Of a stretch of 64,000 nt of DNA, positions 45,444 through 56,669 are shown piece after piece. This DNA comes from Sipunculus nudus (taxonomy: Eukaryota; Annelida; Sipuncula; Golfingiida; Sipunculidae), in contig CM049308.1 of assembly GCA_026874595.1 (NCBI GenBank), positions 15,932,001 to 15,996,000 on the forward strand. The letters run 5' to 3'. The first letter of the stretch is position 1, and every line of letters starts with the position of its first letter. The translations under genes were made by a program, and so were the position numbers. Under the pieces are notes generated by a model. It was not told the origin of the DNA. It worked only from the letters and a program-made list of their open reading frames with translations, and did no database searches.

Positions 45444-47134
45444 AACAAGTGATCCATGGGTCATGACGCTCAGCCGACTGACATGTTGACAATATGTCCT
45501 TGACAGGAAACTAATTAAGATAATATAGGTGGCATCATCATTCATGCATATTAGTTTAAGTTCTTCAAGACCCATTAGCACACCAAATTTGATGACAATC
45601 CAACCAGCCTTTCCTTAGGAACCTGGCAATTTGTGTGTATTTTTCATTACTTATAGGATGCTCAAACATACCCCAAAACTCTGAGAATATAGGTCACAGT
45701 GACCCAATTTCAGGTTTTGTGGGGAGAACTTTTGAAGAATTCTCAGGATGCCAAGTGAGAAGATTCTTGGTCCAATGGTTATCATTTATGCTCTACTTTG
45801 GTATCAAATTTTCAAATATTTTGGGGTGTACCTTTAAGCCCCATTGCTCAAAGATTATGGGTAACAGAGACCTAATTTCATGTTTCCATGGAGACTTTTC
45901 ATGGACCTCCCTGGATTTTAAGTAAGAAGATTCTAGGTCCAAGGGTTATAATTTGTGCCCTGCTTTGGTTTAAAATTTTCAATTATGCTAGATGTGCTTA
46001 TAAGCCCCATAGCTCAGATAATATGGGTAACAGAGACCTAATTTCAGGTTTCCAAGGAAATTTTTCATTGACCTCCCTGCCCTGATAACAGACGGCCGCA
46101 TCTTTGAAGGTCTCAAAAATAGAGAGAAAATGCATAAAATTAGATTAAATCCAGGTGACGCCACCAGTCTGCAAGAACTGATGAAACACTCCATGATGAA
46201 AATGCATGCAACGAATCATGGCAATCAATGCACAATTTATTGAGATACTAGAGCTTTTGTATCAAATTTTTAGTTGTTCTTGGGTGTACTTAAAAAAGCC
46301 CTATAGCTCAGAGATTATGGGTAACAGAGACCTAATTCCAGGTTTCCAATGGGCCTCCCTGCAGGTCATGATAGAAGATTCCAGGTCCAGTTGTTATGAT
46401 TTATTCCCTGTTAACAAATGACTGCATCTTTTAAGGTCTCAAAAATAGAGAAAAAAATTGAAAAAAATAAAAAAATACAGGTGGCGCCTCCTGTCTGCAA
46501 AAATCTGATGAATCACTCCATGATCAATATCTATGCAAAGAATCATGGTGATCAATGCAATAGTTGTTCAGATACTTTAGCTTTTGTATCAAATTTTCCA
46601 TTATTCTGGGGGTACTTCGGAGCCCCATAGCTCGAAGAGTATGGGTAACAGAGACCTTATTCCAGGTGTCCCAAGAGACTTTTCATGGGCCTCCCTGTAT
46701 GTCAAGAGGGAAGATTCTAGGTCCAGTCCTTAGGATTTGTGCATTGTTAACAGATGACCGCATCTTAAGAGGTCTCAAAAATAGAGAAAAAAATTTGTTA
46801 AAATCGAAAAAATACAGGTTGCGCCACCAATCTGCAGAGAGTGATGAAACATTCAATGACCAATATCCATGCAAAAAATCATGGTTATCAATGCATTAGT
46901 TGTTCAGAATTGGAGCTTTTGTATCAAATTTTCCATTATTCTGGGGGGTACTTCGGAGCCCCATAACTCGAAGAATATGGGAAACAGAGACCTAATTTTA
47001 GGTTCCCAAGGAGAATATTCATGGACCTTCCTGCATATTATGAGAGAAGATATTCTAGGTCCAGTTGTAATGACTTGTGCCTTGATAACAGATTAACATC
47101 TTTTAAGGTCTCAAAAATAGGTAAAAAAAATTGT
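45444..47134 (+). mobile_element. F1 element copy C1, 5' end and core, no 3' end of its own
   Basis: Starts AACAAGTGATCCATGGGTCA, then GACGCTCAGCCGACTG. The core is unlike that of copies A, B and D. It is built from units containing AATTTTCAATTATTCTGGGG, AGCCCCATAGCTC and GGGTAACAGAGACCTAATTT, repeated at about 45805, 45974, 46270, 46590 and 46925, with AATACAGGTGGCGCC linkers. No ACGG tract or 3' hairpin precedes the next F1 5' end at 47135, so copies C1 and C2 are head-to-tail. The ORFs at 45635-47096 are array translations. Confidence 0.7.
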
Positions 47135-49429
47135 AAACAAGTGACCCATGGGTCATGACGCTCAGCCGACTGGCATGTTGATAATATGTCCTTGCACAGC
47201 AAACAAATTAAGATAATGTAGGTGGCATCATAGTTCATGCATATTAGATGATGTTCATTAAGACCTATAAGCACATCAAATCTGATGACAATCCATCCAG
47301 CTGTTCCTGAGGAATCTGGCAATTTGTGTGTAATTTGCATTATTTCTGGGGTGCTCAAACATGGCCTGTAACTCAGATAATACAGGTCACAGTGACCTTA
47401 ATTCAGGTTTCTGAGGAGAACTTTAAGGAACTCTCAGGATGTCAAGTATGAAGATTAAGGTCAAATGGTTATGATTTGTGCCCTGCTTTAGTATCAAATT
47501 TTCAATTATTCTGAGGGGTGTTTATTAGCCCCATAGCTTGGAGAATACGGGTAATAGAGATCTAATTTCAGGTTTCCAAGAAGACTTTTCATGGACCTCC
47601 CTGGTTGTGAAAATAGTAGATTCTAGGTCAAATGGTTATGATTTGTGCCCTGCTTTGGTATCAAATTTTCAATTATTCTTGGGGTACTTGTAAGCCCCAT
47701 AGCTTGGAAAATATATGTAACAGAGACCTAATTTCAGGTTTCCAAGAAGACTATTCATGGACCTCCCTGGATGACAAGTAGGAAGATTCTAGTTCCAGTC
47801 ATAATGATTTGTGCCCTGTTAACAGATGATGGCATCTTTTAAGGTCTCAAAAATAAAGATAAACTAGATGTGTCGGAACGACACAAATGCCCCCGCCTTG
47901 GCAAATTAGAAACATTTGTAAAATTTGGAAAATTTTTTAAGTTCAGGAGGTGTCGTATGGTCAAAAGTAGGTCAACAAGGGCAAAATGCAAACTCGATCT
48001 GTAACGGGTCATTATCAAGCAACACACCAAAAATCATGCCAGTATATGCAGGCATTGTGAAAAAAAGTCCATACATGTGCATTTTCCATAAAAATTTCTG
48101 TCTTTCATGAAATTTTCTATGTTTAGGAGCCGTAAAACAATCAAAAGTAGGTCAACAGGGATGAAACACAAACTCGATCTGTAACTGTCATTATCTGCCC
48201 ACACAAAAAAAATCAGGGTGGTATCTGCAGGCATTGAGAAAAAGAGTCCATACATGTGCACCTTTTTATGAAATTTTCTGTTAGAGCACCGTCAAACGGT
48301 CAAAAATAGGTCAACTGGGACAAAACGTTAACTTGATCTGTAACTGGTCATTATCTGCCAACACACCAAAAATCAGGCCAATATCTGCAGGTATTGTGAA
48401 GAAAAGTCTGTACAAGTCTATTTGTCATGAAAATATATATTTTACATGAAATTTTCTATGTTCAGGAGCCGTAGAACGGTCAAAAGTAGGTCAACTGGGA
48501 CGAAACGCGAACTCGTTCTGTAACTGGTCTATATCTGTCCACACACCAAAAATCAGGCCAATATCTGCAGGCACTGCGATAAAAAGTCTGTACATGTGTA
48601 TTTGTCATGAAATTTCATATTTTTCATGAAATTTTCTATGTTCAGGAGCCGTAAAACGGTCAAAAGTAGGTCAACCAGGACGAAACGAGAACTCTATCTG
48701 TAACTGGTCTATATCTGCTCACACACCAAAAATCAGGCCAATATCTGCAGGCACTGCGAAAAAAATTCGTACATGTGTATCTGTCATGAATATTTCTATT
48801 TTTCATGAAATTTTCTAATTTTAGGAGCCGTAAAACGGTCAAAAGTAGGTCAACCGGGACGAAACGCGAACTCGATCTGTAACTGGTCTATATCTGCCCA
48901 CACACCAAAAATCAGGCCAATATCTGCAGGCATTGCGAAAAAAAAGTCCGTACAACTGTTTGATTTCGGAAGGACGGAAGGACGGAATGATGGACATGGG
49001 TAAAACTATATGCCCCGGCCACTTTGTGGCAGGGGCATAAAAATCGTAAAAATTGAAAAAATACAGGTGGCACCACAAGTCTGCAGAAACTGATGAAACA
49101 CTCCATAAACAATATCCATGCAAAGATACATGGTGATCAATGCATTAGTTGTTCAGATACTTGAGCTTTTGTATCAAAATTTCCATTATCCTGGGGGGGG
49201 GGGGGGTTCTTTGAAGCCCCATAGCTAAAATGATTTGGATAACAGAGACCTAATTTTAGGTTTCCAAGAAGACATTTCATGGGCCTCCCTGCCTTTAAGA
49301 AAGAAGATTCCAGGTCCAGCGGTTACGATTTGTGCCCTGTTAACAGACAGATGGCCGGATGGCCGGACGGACAATAGACAAAGGGTGATCACTATAGCTC
49401 AGATAACTAACAGTCAGCTGAGCTAAAAA
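47135..49429 (+). mobile_element. F1 element copy C2, interrupted by an F2 element
   Basis: Starts AAACAAGTGACCCATGGGTC; TGACCCATGGGTCA (47142-47155) is a perfect 14-bp palindrome. The core matches C1. The 3' end at 49350-49429 has GGCCGGATGGCCGGACGGAC, then AGCTCAGATAACTAACAGTCAGCTGAGCT in hairpin form, then AAAAA. An F2 element occupies 47866-49043; the sibling units of the core show the uninterrupted sequence GTCTCAAAAATAGAGAAAA, supporting a secondary insertion. Confidence 0.75.
47866..49043 (+). mobile_element. F2 pearl-like element nested in F1 copy C2
   Basis: The 5' region has AAACTAGA, the hairpin TGTGTC/GACACA (47869-47874 and 47880-47885) and the subterminal motif ATGCCCCCGCC (47887-47897). 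The core is a regular array of about 180-bp units marked by CAAAAGTAGGTCAAC near 47962, 48142, 48301, 48481, 48661 and 48840. The 3' end has GGACGGAAGGACGG (48971 onward), then the stem ATGCCCCGGCCAC (49010-49022), loop TTT, and GTGGCAGGGGCAT (49026-49038) with one mismatch, then AAAAA. The 5' motif matches the 3' arm's inverse at 10 of 11 positions. Sequence is unrelated to F1, but the layout is the same. Confidence 0.8.
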
Positions 49430-50139
49430 TCACTCAGAAGTCATCAAACATGTCTACCAAATTTGGTAATGACTGGTGGCAAAGTTCATAAATAAAAGTA
49501 CAATTTAACACCTTATGTTCACACGTGACATCAGAAATTTGACATTAAAGAAAATTTCAAAGTCATGTGGAAAGATCACTTTGAAAACAATTAAACTCAA
49601 CATAGTATTCATATCATTCTCCTTTCTCCTTCTGGGATACAAGTATCACATTCCTATATTCAAAAGGGATGTAACTTTATTTTCAGAAATTGAAACTTTT
49701 GGGTTATATTTCCCAAAGTAAAATTTAAATAAACAGCAAGGCTATTTATTGCAAGCAATGAAACTTATGTTTGCAGTGTGATAAAAATAAACTTACATGA
49801 CACCTTAGAATGTAATTTGACTTTTAACTTAATAGGTGGTTTAAAATTTTCCACATGGTTCATATGACTCAGTTAAAGAATCCTGTGTGTAATGTGTCTG
49901 GCCATGAACAAAAGATAAGCTGGTTCTAAGTCAGGAAATAAGTTGTACAAGGACGTCTGAGGAAGTTCTATGAAAACTGGCTTGGTTTATAAACATTAAC
50001 ATATGACAAATATATATATTGTATTATGTTTCATATCATGAGCAAACTATCACAATACATAAAATATCAACAGACCACGTGTCATTACAGCCTGAGTAGC
50101 ATTGATATCCCCATTCTCTGAGAGTATATCACCTGTATT
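49430..50139. other. No feature recognised
   Basis: AT-rich DNA with a 68-codon ORF at 49515-49721 lacking motifs. Confidence 0.5.
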
Positions 50140-50345
50140 TACAGTGGCAGATCCAGAGGCGGGTTCCAGAGCATACAAACTGCCTACCTCCTTTTAAACC
50201 TCAACAACTTTTTTTCCGGGTTTTCTACGAATTGGACCCCCTCCCGTTCTGGATAGGGGGACTTTTACATAGGTTTTATTATTAGACTTCCTGGGTTCCC
50301 TTTTCCAAAATCCTGTATCTGCTCCTGGACTTATACACTCTAATA
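50140..50345. repeat. Dispersed repeat with GGCAGATCCAG / CTGTATCTGCTCC edges
   Basis: ACAGTGGCAGATCCAGAGGC at the left and TCCTGTATCTGCTCCTGGA at the right are roughly inverted. Between them lie CCCCCTCCCGTTCTGGATAGG and GGTTCCCTTTTCCAAAATCC. 'GTGGCGGATCCAG..GGG' repeats are widespread in aquatic invertebrates (recalled), so this is probably a short mobile element. No target duplication was resolved. Confidence 0.4.
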
Positions 50346-50849
50346 CACTCTCCATACTGGCTTCATCCTCATTTATAGATCTTGTTATATATACATAAAT
50401 GATCTCCCTGATCCACTGAGTCAACTATGTCTGTTGTTGCATCAATACCTGATGCCCGTAGCCATGACCCGGGTCACAGGTCAATAAGTATATGTAAAGA
50501 TCACACCAGAGCAGTCACCTTTGAGTTTGAACAGTAATAGATCCGACCAAACATCAAGGGAACCCAGTGGATCAGTTGTCAACCTTGGGACCACGGAAGA
50601 CAGATGTTCTGTTATATACAGGATTAGTATAAATAACTGTGGTAATCTTTATTCTCTGGTTAATCAGATATAGCCAGGTGTCAGGTACATATGGCACAGC
50701 CTCAGTGTGGCTCCACCACTACCTGGTGTTAACACAGCATGCTTGTAACTGCCATCTTTGCTATTTTATCATTATACTTCTGACAAGGAGGTTTTGTTTT
50801 CATCCCTGTTTGTTCTAGGACCCCAGATTAGGATTAAAACTACTGAACC

Positions 50850-50985
50850 GATTCCCCACACTGCAAAGAATCCTACTCCCATGAGTATGACTCTGCTGGT
50901 TGGGGATTGTGGGTAAAGAAATCCTTTCCTCACAATGCACTGGGGCTTCTAAATACACCAGTGGTATAGGCATAAATGTGGTGAA
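50850..50985. repeat. Dispersed repeat, copy 2 (pair at 4370-4490)
   Basis: GACTCTGCTGGTTGGGGATT and CACAATGCACTGGGGCTTCT appear in the same order and spacing as in the first copy. The minus-strand ORF at 50815-51093 spans it and is not a gene. Confidence 0.6.
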
Positions 50986-51284
50986 GAGGTACATGAAGCC
51001 ATTTAAAGTATGTTGGATTAGAATTGTTTCAAGGCAAATTATATAAATGTTTTTGCTGTAAGAACTTAACAGAATAAGTGGTATTGGGTGCAATTACAAT
51101 GTCAAAAGAAGTTTTTTTCTTGAATTGTGACAAAATTTTATTTTGCCGTTTGACAGTTGAGAGAGTTAAGTAGTACTGGCCTTAATTCCCACAATACCTA
51201 ACTAGAAGACATTTGATTTGAATAGAAACAACCTCTGGTAGAAGGGTGCCTAATTTCAATGTAATTTCAATTAAGTATATGTAC

Positions 51285-51345
51285 ATCTGCAGAATTTCAT
51301 ATCAGATTCAGACCACATGACAGAGCAGTATCACATGCTTCCACT
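51285..51345. repeat. Dispersed repeat, copy 2 (pair at 26560-26630)
   Basis: GTACATCTGCAGAATTTCA and ATGACAGAGCAGTATCACA match the first copy. It ends close to the left end of the fold-back element, which may have inserted into or beside this repeat. Confidence 0.55.
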
Positions 51346-52443
51346 AACGTTAAATCGTGGTGATAACCAAGATTGAAATCCAGCCGGATTTCAAATTCGC
51401 CTAGACGAGATTGCAATTGTGATCTCGCCCAGGCGAGATTGCGATTGTGATCTCGCCTAGACAGATTTTAAACTCACCTAGACGAGATCACAATCGCATT
51501 CTGGCCTAGGCGATATTAAAATCCATCATGGAGCGGGCCAGGATTTTAATCTCGCCTAGGCGAGTTTAAAATCTGTCTGGTATCATCCAGGTGAGTTTAA
51601 AATCTGCCTGATAACACAGTGATATCACTTAGGCGAGGTTAAAATCTGCCTAAGCGAGATTAAAATAGTGATCTGATCTGATTTCCTAATATATTATGTA
51701 TTGTAATTGACATATAAAAGATGTTTTCAGTCAGATTTTAAATATTTTAACACTGAATTGTTATGTATAGTTCACAAGTAATATATTTATTAATGTTTAC
51801 AGAATATTATATTATTAATGTAAAAATCAACATTAATTTTGGAAATTTTTTTTATTATATATTTTTATAAATATGGGTATGTATAGTTCACAAGTAATAC
51901 ATTTATTAATTTTTACAAAATATTATATTATTAATGTAGTAATTAACAATTTTTTTTAATTTTATATTTTTTTTTTATAATTTAAGTAATAGGAAACTTA
52001 ACTTACATGGTAATTGTTATTGCATATTTAAATTGTATATGATGTGGGCTGCTGCTGATTATTTACATGATAATTTTGTTGTTAATATTAATTAATTTGA
52101 AGTGAAACTGGTGTTAGTAATATTAGTAATGTAGTATTTTAAAAAGACAAAAGGAGACTGAATATAATGTTTAATTACATTAATTAATATATATGATGTT
52201 TAATTACCAAAAAAAGGAATAGTGTATCAAAGTCCATCATAAATACTGATACCCTACATATTTTGTACCATAAGCATACATGTTTTGACTGTTGACTGTG
52301 GAATACCTGGGTGAAAAGAAACATTTGAACTAGATCAACCAACTAATTTGTTCTGTTTGTCCTGTAAGGATTATCAAATAGGATGACTGTTTATGTTAAT
52401 GTGTAATATACTCTTTAAATAATGAAATAATATCTATCTAGAC

Positions 52444-52475
<32 letters not shown>
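52444..52475. repeat. (ATCT)n microsatellite
   Basis: Eight uninterrupted ATCT repeats, preceded by AATATCTATCTAGACTT. They may mark the tail of an old LINE or SINE within the fold-back loop. Confidence 0.9.
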
Positions 52476-52504
52476 GATTGATTCAGTATGCAAGTGGATG
52501 ACTT

Positions 52505-52529
52505 CCCCCCCCCCCCCCCCCCCCCCCCC
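52505..52529. repeat. 25-nt poly-C tract
   Basis: An uninterrupted run of 25 C lies in the loop of the fold-back element. It is the longest homopolymer in the window. Confidence 0.95.
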
Positions 52530-53268
52530 GAGATTTGCTCTTCATAATATCTCATAAATGTGCTTCAATATACCTCTTGTTACTCTCTAATTGCCATATA
52601 TTAAATACAATTACAAATTATTTTTTTGGTATAAATTATTAGTGATTTTTACAACTCCAAGGTTGTTAAGAAAACTGGGAAGAAAATAAAGATTAATTAA
52701 TTTTTAGCAAATAATTGGTATGATATGGATGCTGTAGACAGATGATACTCAAAGGTGCAAGTAATAATCAAATACCTATTTAATAATTCCATTTCCAAAA
52801 TTAATGTTAATTATTACATTCACATTATAATATTCTGTAAATATTAATAAATATATAACCTGTGAACTATATATAACCCTTCAGTGTTAAAATATTGAAA
52901 ATATGACTGAAAAAAATCTTTCATATGTCAATTACAATGCATAATATATTAGGAAATTAAATCAGATCACTATTTTAATCTCGCCTAGGCAGATTTTAAA
53001 CTCGCCTAATTGATATCAGGCGGATTTTAAACTCGCCTGGATGATACCAGATGAATTTTAAACTCGCCTAGGCGAGATTAAAATCCTGGCCTGCTCCATG
53101 ATGGATTTTAATCTCGCCTAGGCTAGATTGCAATTGTGATCTCGTCTAGGCAAGTTTAAAATCTGTCTAGGCGAGATCATAATCGCAATCTCCCCTAGGC
53201 GAGATCACAATTGCAATCTGGTCCAGGCGAATTTAAAATCCACCTGGATTTCAATCTCGTATCTGACG

Positions 53269-53269
<1 letters not shown>

Positions 53270-53334
<65 letters not shown>
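53270..53334. repeat. (TA)n microsatellite
   Basis: About 30 TA repeats with one early interruption, starting some 12 bp outside the right end of the fold-back element. Confidence 0.95.
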
Positions 53335-53337
<3 letters not shown>

Positions 53338-54329
53338 TTATACAGAAAAATGTCACATATTTTTGAACATCTAAATTGATTTTCTCATTAATTAAATAAA
53401 TTTATCTCTGATAGACTGTATAATTGAAAATTATTTGGCCTTGCTTGGTACCAGCTATAGCCATGAGTTCACAGGTGACATATATTTATACCACTGACTG
53501 GACCCAGCTTCCGATTTCAACAATTTTACAACCTGTTGCTTCAACAGAACAGATTCCATTGCAACTCCTGCATTTCAAGTTAAATTAAAGTTTCAATCAC
53601 TAGTTTAGTTTGATTTATATTTGATTTTCAAATCTGCCAATATGATTTAGAACAGTCTGCCCTAAGCTTTGAAACTTCTGTTTATATGCAAAACGTTTAA
53701 CTAAAAATAATACTTTTGTAATAATAAAAATGACAAATGAAAAAAGTTATTGTTTCATGATTTGTTTTTCTAAATATATCCCGGAACTTTTTTTCAGTGG
53801 AGGGGTTGGGTAATGATTAACACCAAGTCCTGGACAATGTTACTTATTTGTGTACATATCGCTTATACAGTTGACTTACATTCAGGGGCGTCAATATAGG
53901 GATATGTGTGTGTGTGGGGGGGGGGGAGTTTGGGGGTTGCTAGGGGGGATGATCAATGTAATCATCCCTCCCCCCTTTCAGAGAATAACTGTAATATATT
54001 GCAAATAATATATTATGAATTATAATTTACCATGAAATATTTTATCTTAACCTGGTTTAAAAGTCTAAATGTTTTGTCCTCGATTGTAAATTAAAATAAG
54101 TGGCCAAGCTTCGATTGAAAGCCCCTTTGATTAAAATATAATTTCCCCCTAGGAATTATACATATTATATAAAAAGAATTCTGATTTTAATGGAAATATC
54201 ATTGGAGCTAAAAAAATTATAAATATCTGTTTAAATCAAATAAATTTGATTGAAATAAAATAATCCCTTTTATTATATTTTTCTTTTATACATAATTTTA
54301 GAACAGCGGACAAGGATAGAAAAAACATT
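53335..54329. other. Gap with a G-rich hairpin at 53917-53976
   Basis: GTGTGTGTGGGGGGGGGG precedes GGGGGGATGAT, loop CAATGTA, ATCATCCCTCCCCCC, a strong short hairpin (53943-53975). It is probably the edge of a dispersed repeat. The rest is AT-rich with no exon recognised. Confidence 0.4.
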
Positions 54330-54605
54330 TCTTTGTTCTACAGAATTATATATCAAATAGGTAACGTACAAATGAACCAGTCTGGTTATAAATGTTCCAG
54401 TTCTTTTGTGTTGAAGGTGAAAAGAAGCCATTCTTGTCCGATGCAAATGACAAAAAACAGAACATGTTCTATTTTTTTCATTTGGATAGCATCGTTCGGA
54501 TTAGGTGTGTATGCACCAACATAAAACAAAGGATTTTATTTTTTCGTTCGTACAGCAAATTTTCGTTCGGATGTAAAATTCGTTAGGACCCATCAGGTGT
54601 GAAAC
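54330..54605. mobile_element. Possible DNA-transposon remnant ending AGGTGTGAAACCGCC
   Basis: The right part repeats TTCGTTCGTACAGC and TTTTCGTTCGGATG and ends CCATCAGGTGTGAAACCGCC. These phrases are in the style of the ends of MITEs with TTCGTTCGG-type subterminal repeats. The matching left end was not found. Overlapping ORFs (54333-54586) show no domain. Confidence 0.35.
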
Positions 54606-54654
54606 CGCCTTAAGCCTGCAGTGCCCTTACCCTGGGTGGGGGCTGACTGTGAAA

Positions 54655-54742
54655 AATTTCACCGGCTCGGCTGAGATTCAAACTCACAATCTCCCGGCTT
54701 TGAGTCCTCTGGTCTACCCCTGAGCCACATAAGCTGATCCGG
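54655..54742 (-). mobile_element. tRNA-derived SINE head
   Basis: On the minus strand, TGGCTCAGGGGTAGACC (54711-54727) fits a Pol III A box and GTTTGAATCTC (54673-54683) fits a B box, separated by a tRNA-like span with a CCGGGAGATTGTGA anticodon/T-arm region. The flanking tail toward 54600 (GTGAAATTTTTCACAG) is probably the SINE body. A functional tRNA is unlikely because the acceptor stem does not close. Confidence 0.65.
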
Positions 54743-55261
54743 GCATTAATTCTTCTTGTGGATCCTATCTAAAGAATGCACCTTTGAAGCTAGCTGTATT
54801 CTTAGCTTGGGACATGTACATTACTAGCATAGCAGATGCACTGTCAGTCAGTATTTGGGATGACATTTTACAGTAAGCAGTTTTCTTTGTGGTAAAATCA
54901 CGCAAAAAATTACTGATTTTGTTGAACTGTTGGACATGGGCAAAGGAAGAACCCTGGATTTTATCCTACTGCAGAGGACGGAATCCAGAAACTTTTTATT
55001 CACCTTGGAGGAGATCTGGACTCTGCTGACTGTCCTCTAGTTTCTGCCGTTTTTGAATGGACACTGCTGCAATTAAGTGGCAGTATCCACTGGATAAGGT
55101 TGAAAGTAACCATATATTTTATAATAACAATTTTTAAGTTTTTGTTACTTGGCAGAAGCCTAGGGTCAATCTAAAAGTAACACTTAATCTGTCAGGTTCT
55201 CTTGAGATTTTTTTATTAACTTTTATGAACCTTTTTTACATGGATAAAAAACTAATAAGAA
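54743..55261. other. No feature recognised
   Basis: Moderately less AT-rich DNA. No supported exon. Confidence 0.45.
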
Positions 55262-55440
55262 CACTCTCCATGGCTCAGATAGTTGCATTCTGTAGTCTGC
55301 AGGGGTTCAGGAAACTGGAAGACCCAGAGAAAACCACCGACCTTGGTGAACCAGTACAACCCACTGTCATATAGCCACATCCACCTGGGATCAAACCCGG
55401 GTCACCAGTGGAGCGTCGCTGAATTCCAGATTTTTCATAG
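55262..55440. repeat. Dispersed 'CCACCGACCTTGG' repeat, copy 2
   Basis: This is the best-preserved copy. It has TCTCCATGGCTCAGATAGTT, GTAGTCTGCAGGGG, GAGAAAACCACCGACCTTGG and GGGATCAAACCCGGGTCACC. The last is the inverse of a Pol III B box (GGGTTTGATCCC), so the family may be a tRNA-derived SINE. The ORF at 55283-55486 overlaps it and is not a gene. Confidence 0.65.
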
Positions 55441-56669
55441 AAGTCCAATGTCTAAAACACCAATCAACAATCAAACTATGCTGTGAAAAAGGTTAACACC
55501 CTATACCTTTTAGTAAATTAAGCATCCCATGTGTCTCATGCTTCTACTGTTTCCAGACTATGGCACCCCTGCCACATGTTATGCACATAACCTGCTTTTC
55601 ATTAAAATAATTGCCATGTTAGTATTTCTGATGGTTCTTCTAAATTATAAGATGGTAATGTAATGTTTTATATCAAAACTATAACAGAGCTTTTTACTTT
55701 CTCTTGTAAGATCTGAATGAATTTCAGATTTTAAAATGTTTATCAGTAAATGAAACGATATTAGTTTTGATACAAGCAATGCATAGTCAGAAAAGATTAT
55801 CCTACAAAAGTTTTAACCCAAGGAACAGTTTCATGTCAAAACCACAAACTTTTAGACCCATAACATTTCCTGAATCTACACTAACATTATTATAAAGGCT
55901 TCTGGTTTTCAAGATTCATGTGCTGCTTCAAAGGGGTATGAAAAATATAGCAATAAAGTCATCACCAGCTAGTTAGACATAAGAGCAGGATTCACACAAT
56001 TCAAGAGGTTAAAATTTTCAAAATTTCTTCATGACCAAAAACAAAAAGCATGTATTTTCCAGGGCCTGGGAACCCTGTAGAGCAAGGCTCTGAGGTTCTA
56101 TAGGAGATATTCATCATTTTATCACTGAGGCATTAACCCAAAAGCCTGCAATTCCATATGCAAAAATTTGCCACATAGATATGTGTTGTAGATTCTCTCT
56201 AGTGGTAGAAATTGGGTTTCTATTATGTTTGATGACTGAAAGAAAGAAATGACCCATGATCAATTATTAATTGATTATTTATGTACCTTCTATTTTACAG
56301 TGAAATCTGCCGTAATTTATAAATTTTACAAAATATACTGACCAAGTAAATTTAGTTTAATTTGTACATCATGCTGAAAGGTCATGGTACTGGTCGTGTT
56401 TCTGATACATGTTCTATACACAAAGTTCAGTTTTAAAGGGGATCACCATTTTGAGTTCCGTCTTTCTTATATCTCTGACAGGTTAAACTATTTTTTTCTG
56501 GATAATAAGACTTATTTGCATGTGCATACATAATCTTTTTGACAGATTATGCAAAAAGCAACCAATATAATCGATTATGGAAGAAAACAACCAATCATGG
56601 ATATAATCGGTTTACTGGCACACCACTAGTTTTCTGACATGAAGACTTCTGCTATTCCTAGAAAAAGTG
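55441..56669. other. No feature recognised
   Basis: AT-rich DNA without exons. ATTAATTGATTATTTATGTACCTTCTAT near 56268 and CCAATCATGGATATAATCGG near 56591 resemble 37844-37880 and 38145-38170, suggesting a further diverged repeat pair. Confidence 0.4.

Larger units (their letters stand above)
51370..53257. mobile_element. Fold-back element with composite ~470-bp inverted arms
   Basis: The left arm (51370-51846) and right arm (52791-53257) are inverse copies over nearly their full length, from AGATTGAAATCC at the outside to AACATTAATTTTGGAAAT at the inside. The outer 300 bp of each arm consist of reiterated CTCGCCTAGGCGAG-type palindromes joined by GATTTTAAAC or ATTGCAATTGTGATCTCG. The inner part is unrepeated AT-rich DNA. 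The loop (51847-52790) contains a ~108-bp AT-rich tandem duplication near its left edge, (ATCT)n at 52444-52475 and 25 C at 52505-52529. There is no coding capacity. Subrepeat-built long arms resemble Foldback/Galileo-type elements, but no superfamily signature was verified and no target duplication was resolved. Confidence 0.85.

Noticed and set aside
53270-53334. (TA)n tract as a target duplication or part of the fold-back element
   Set aside because: It lies outside the inverted arm and has no counterpart on the left side.
54655-54742. Functional tRNA gene
   Set aside because: A and B boxes are present, but an acceptor stem does not form; a tRNA-derived SINE fits better.
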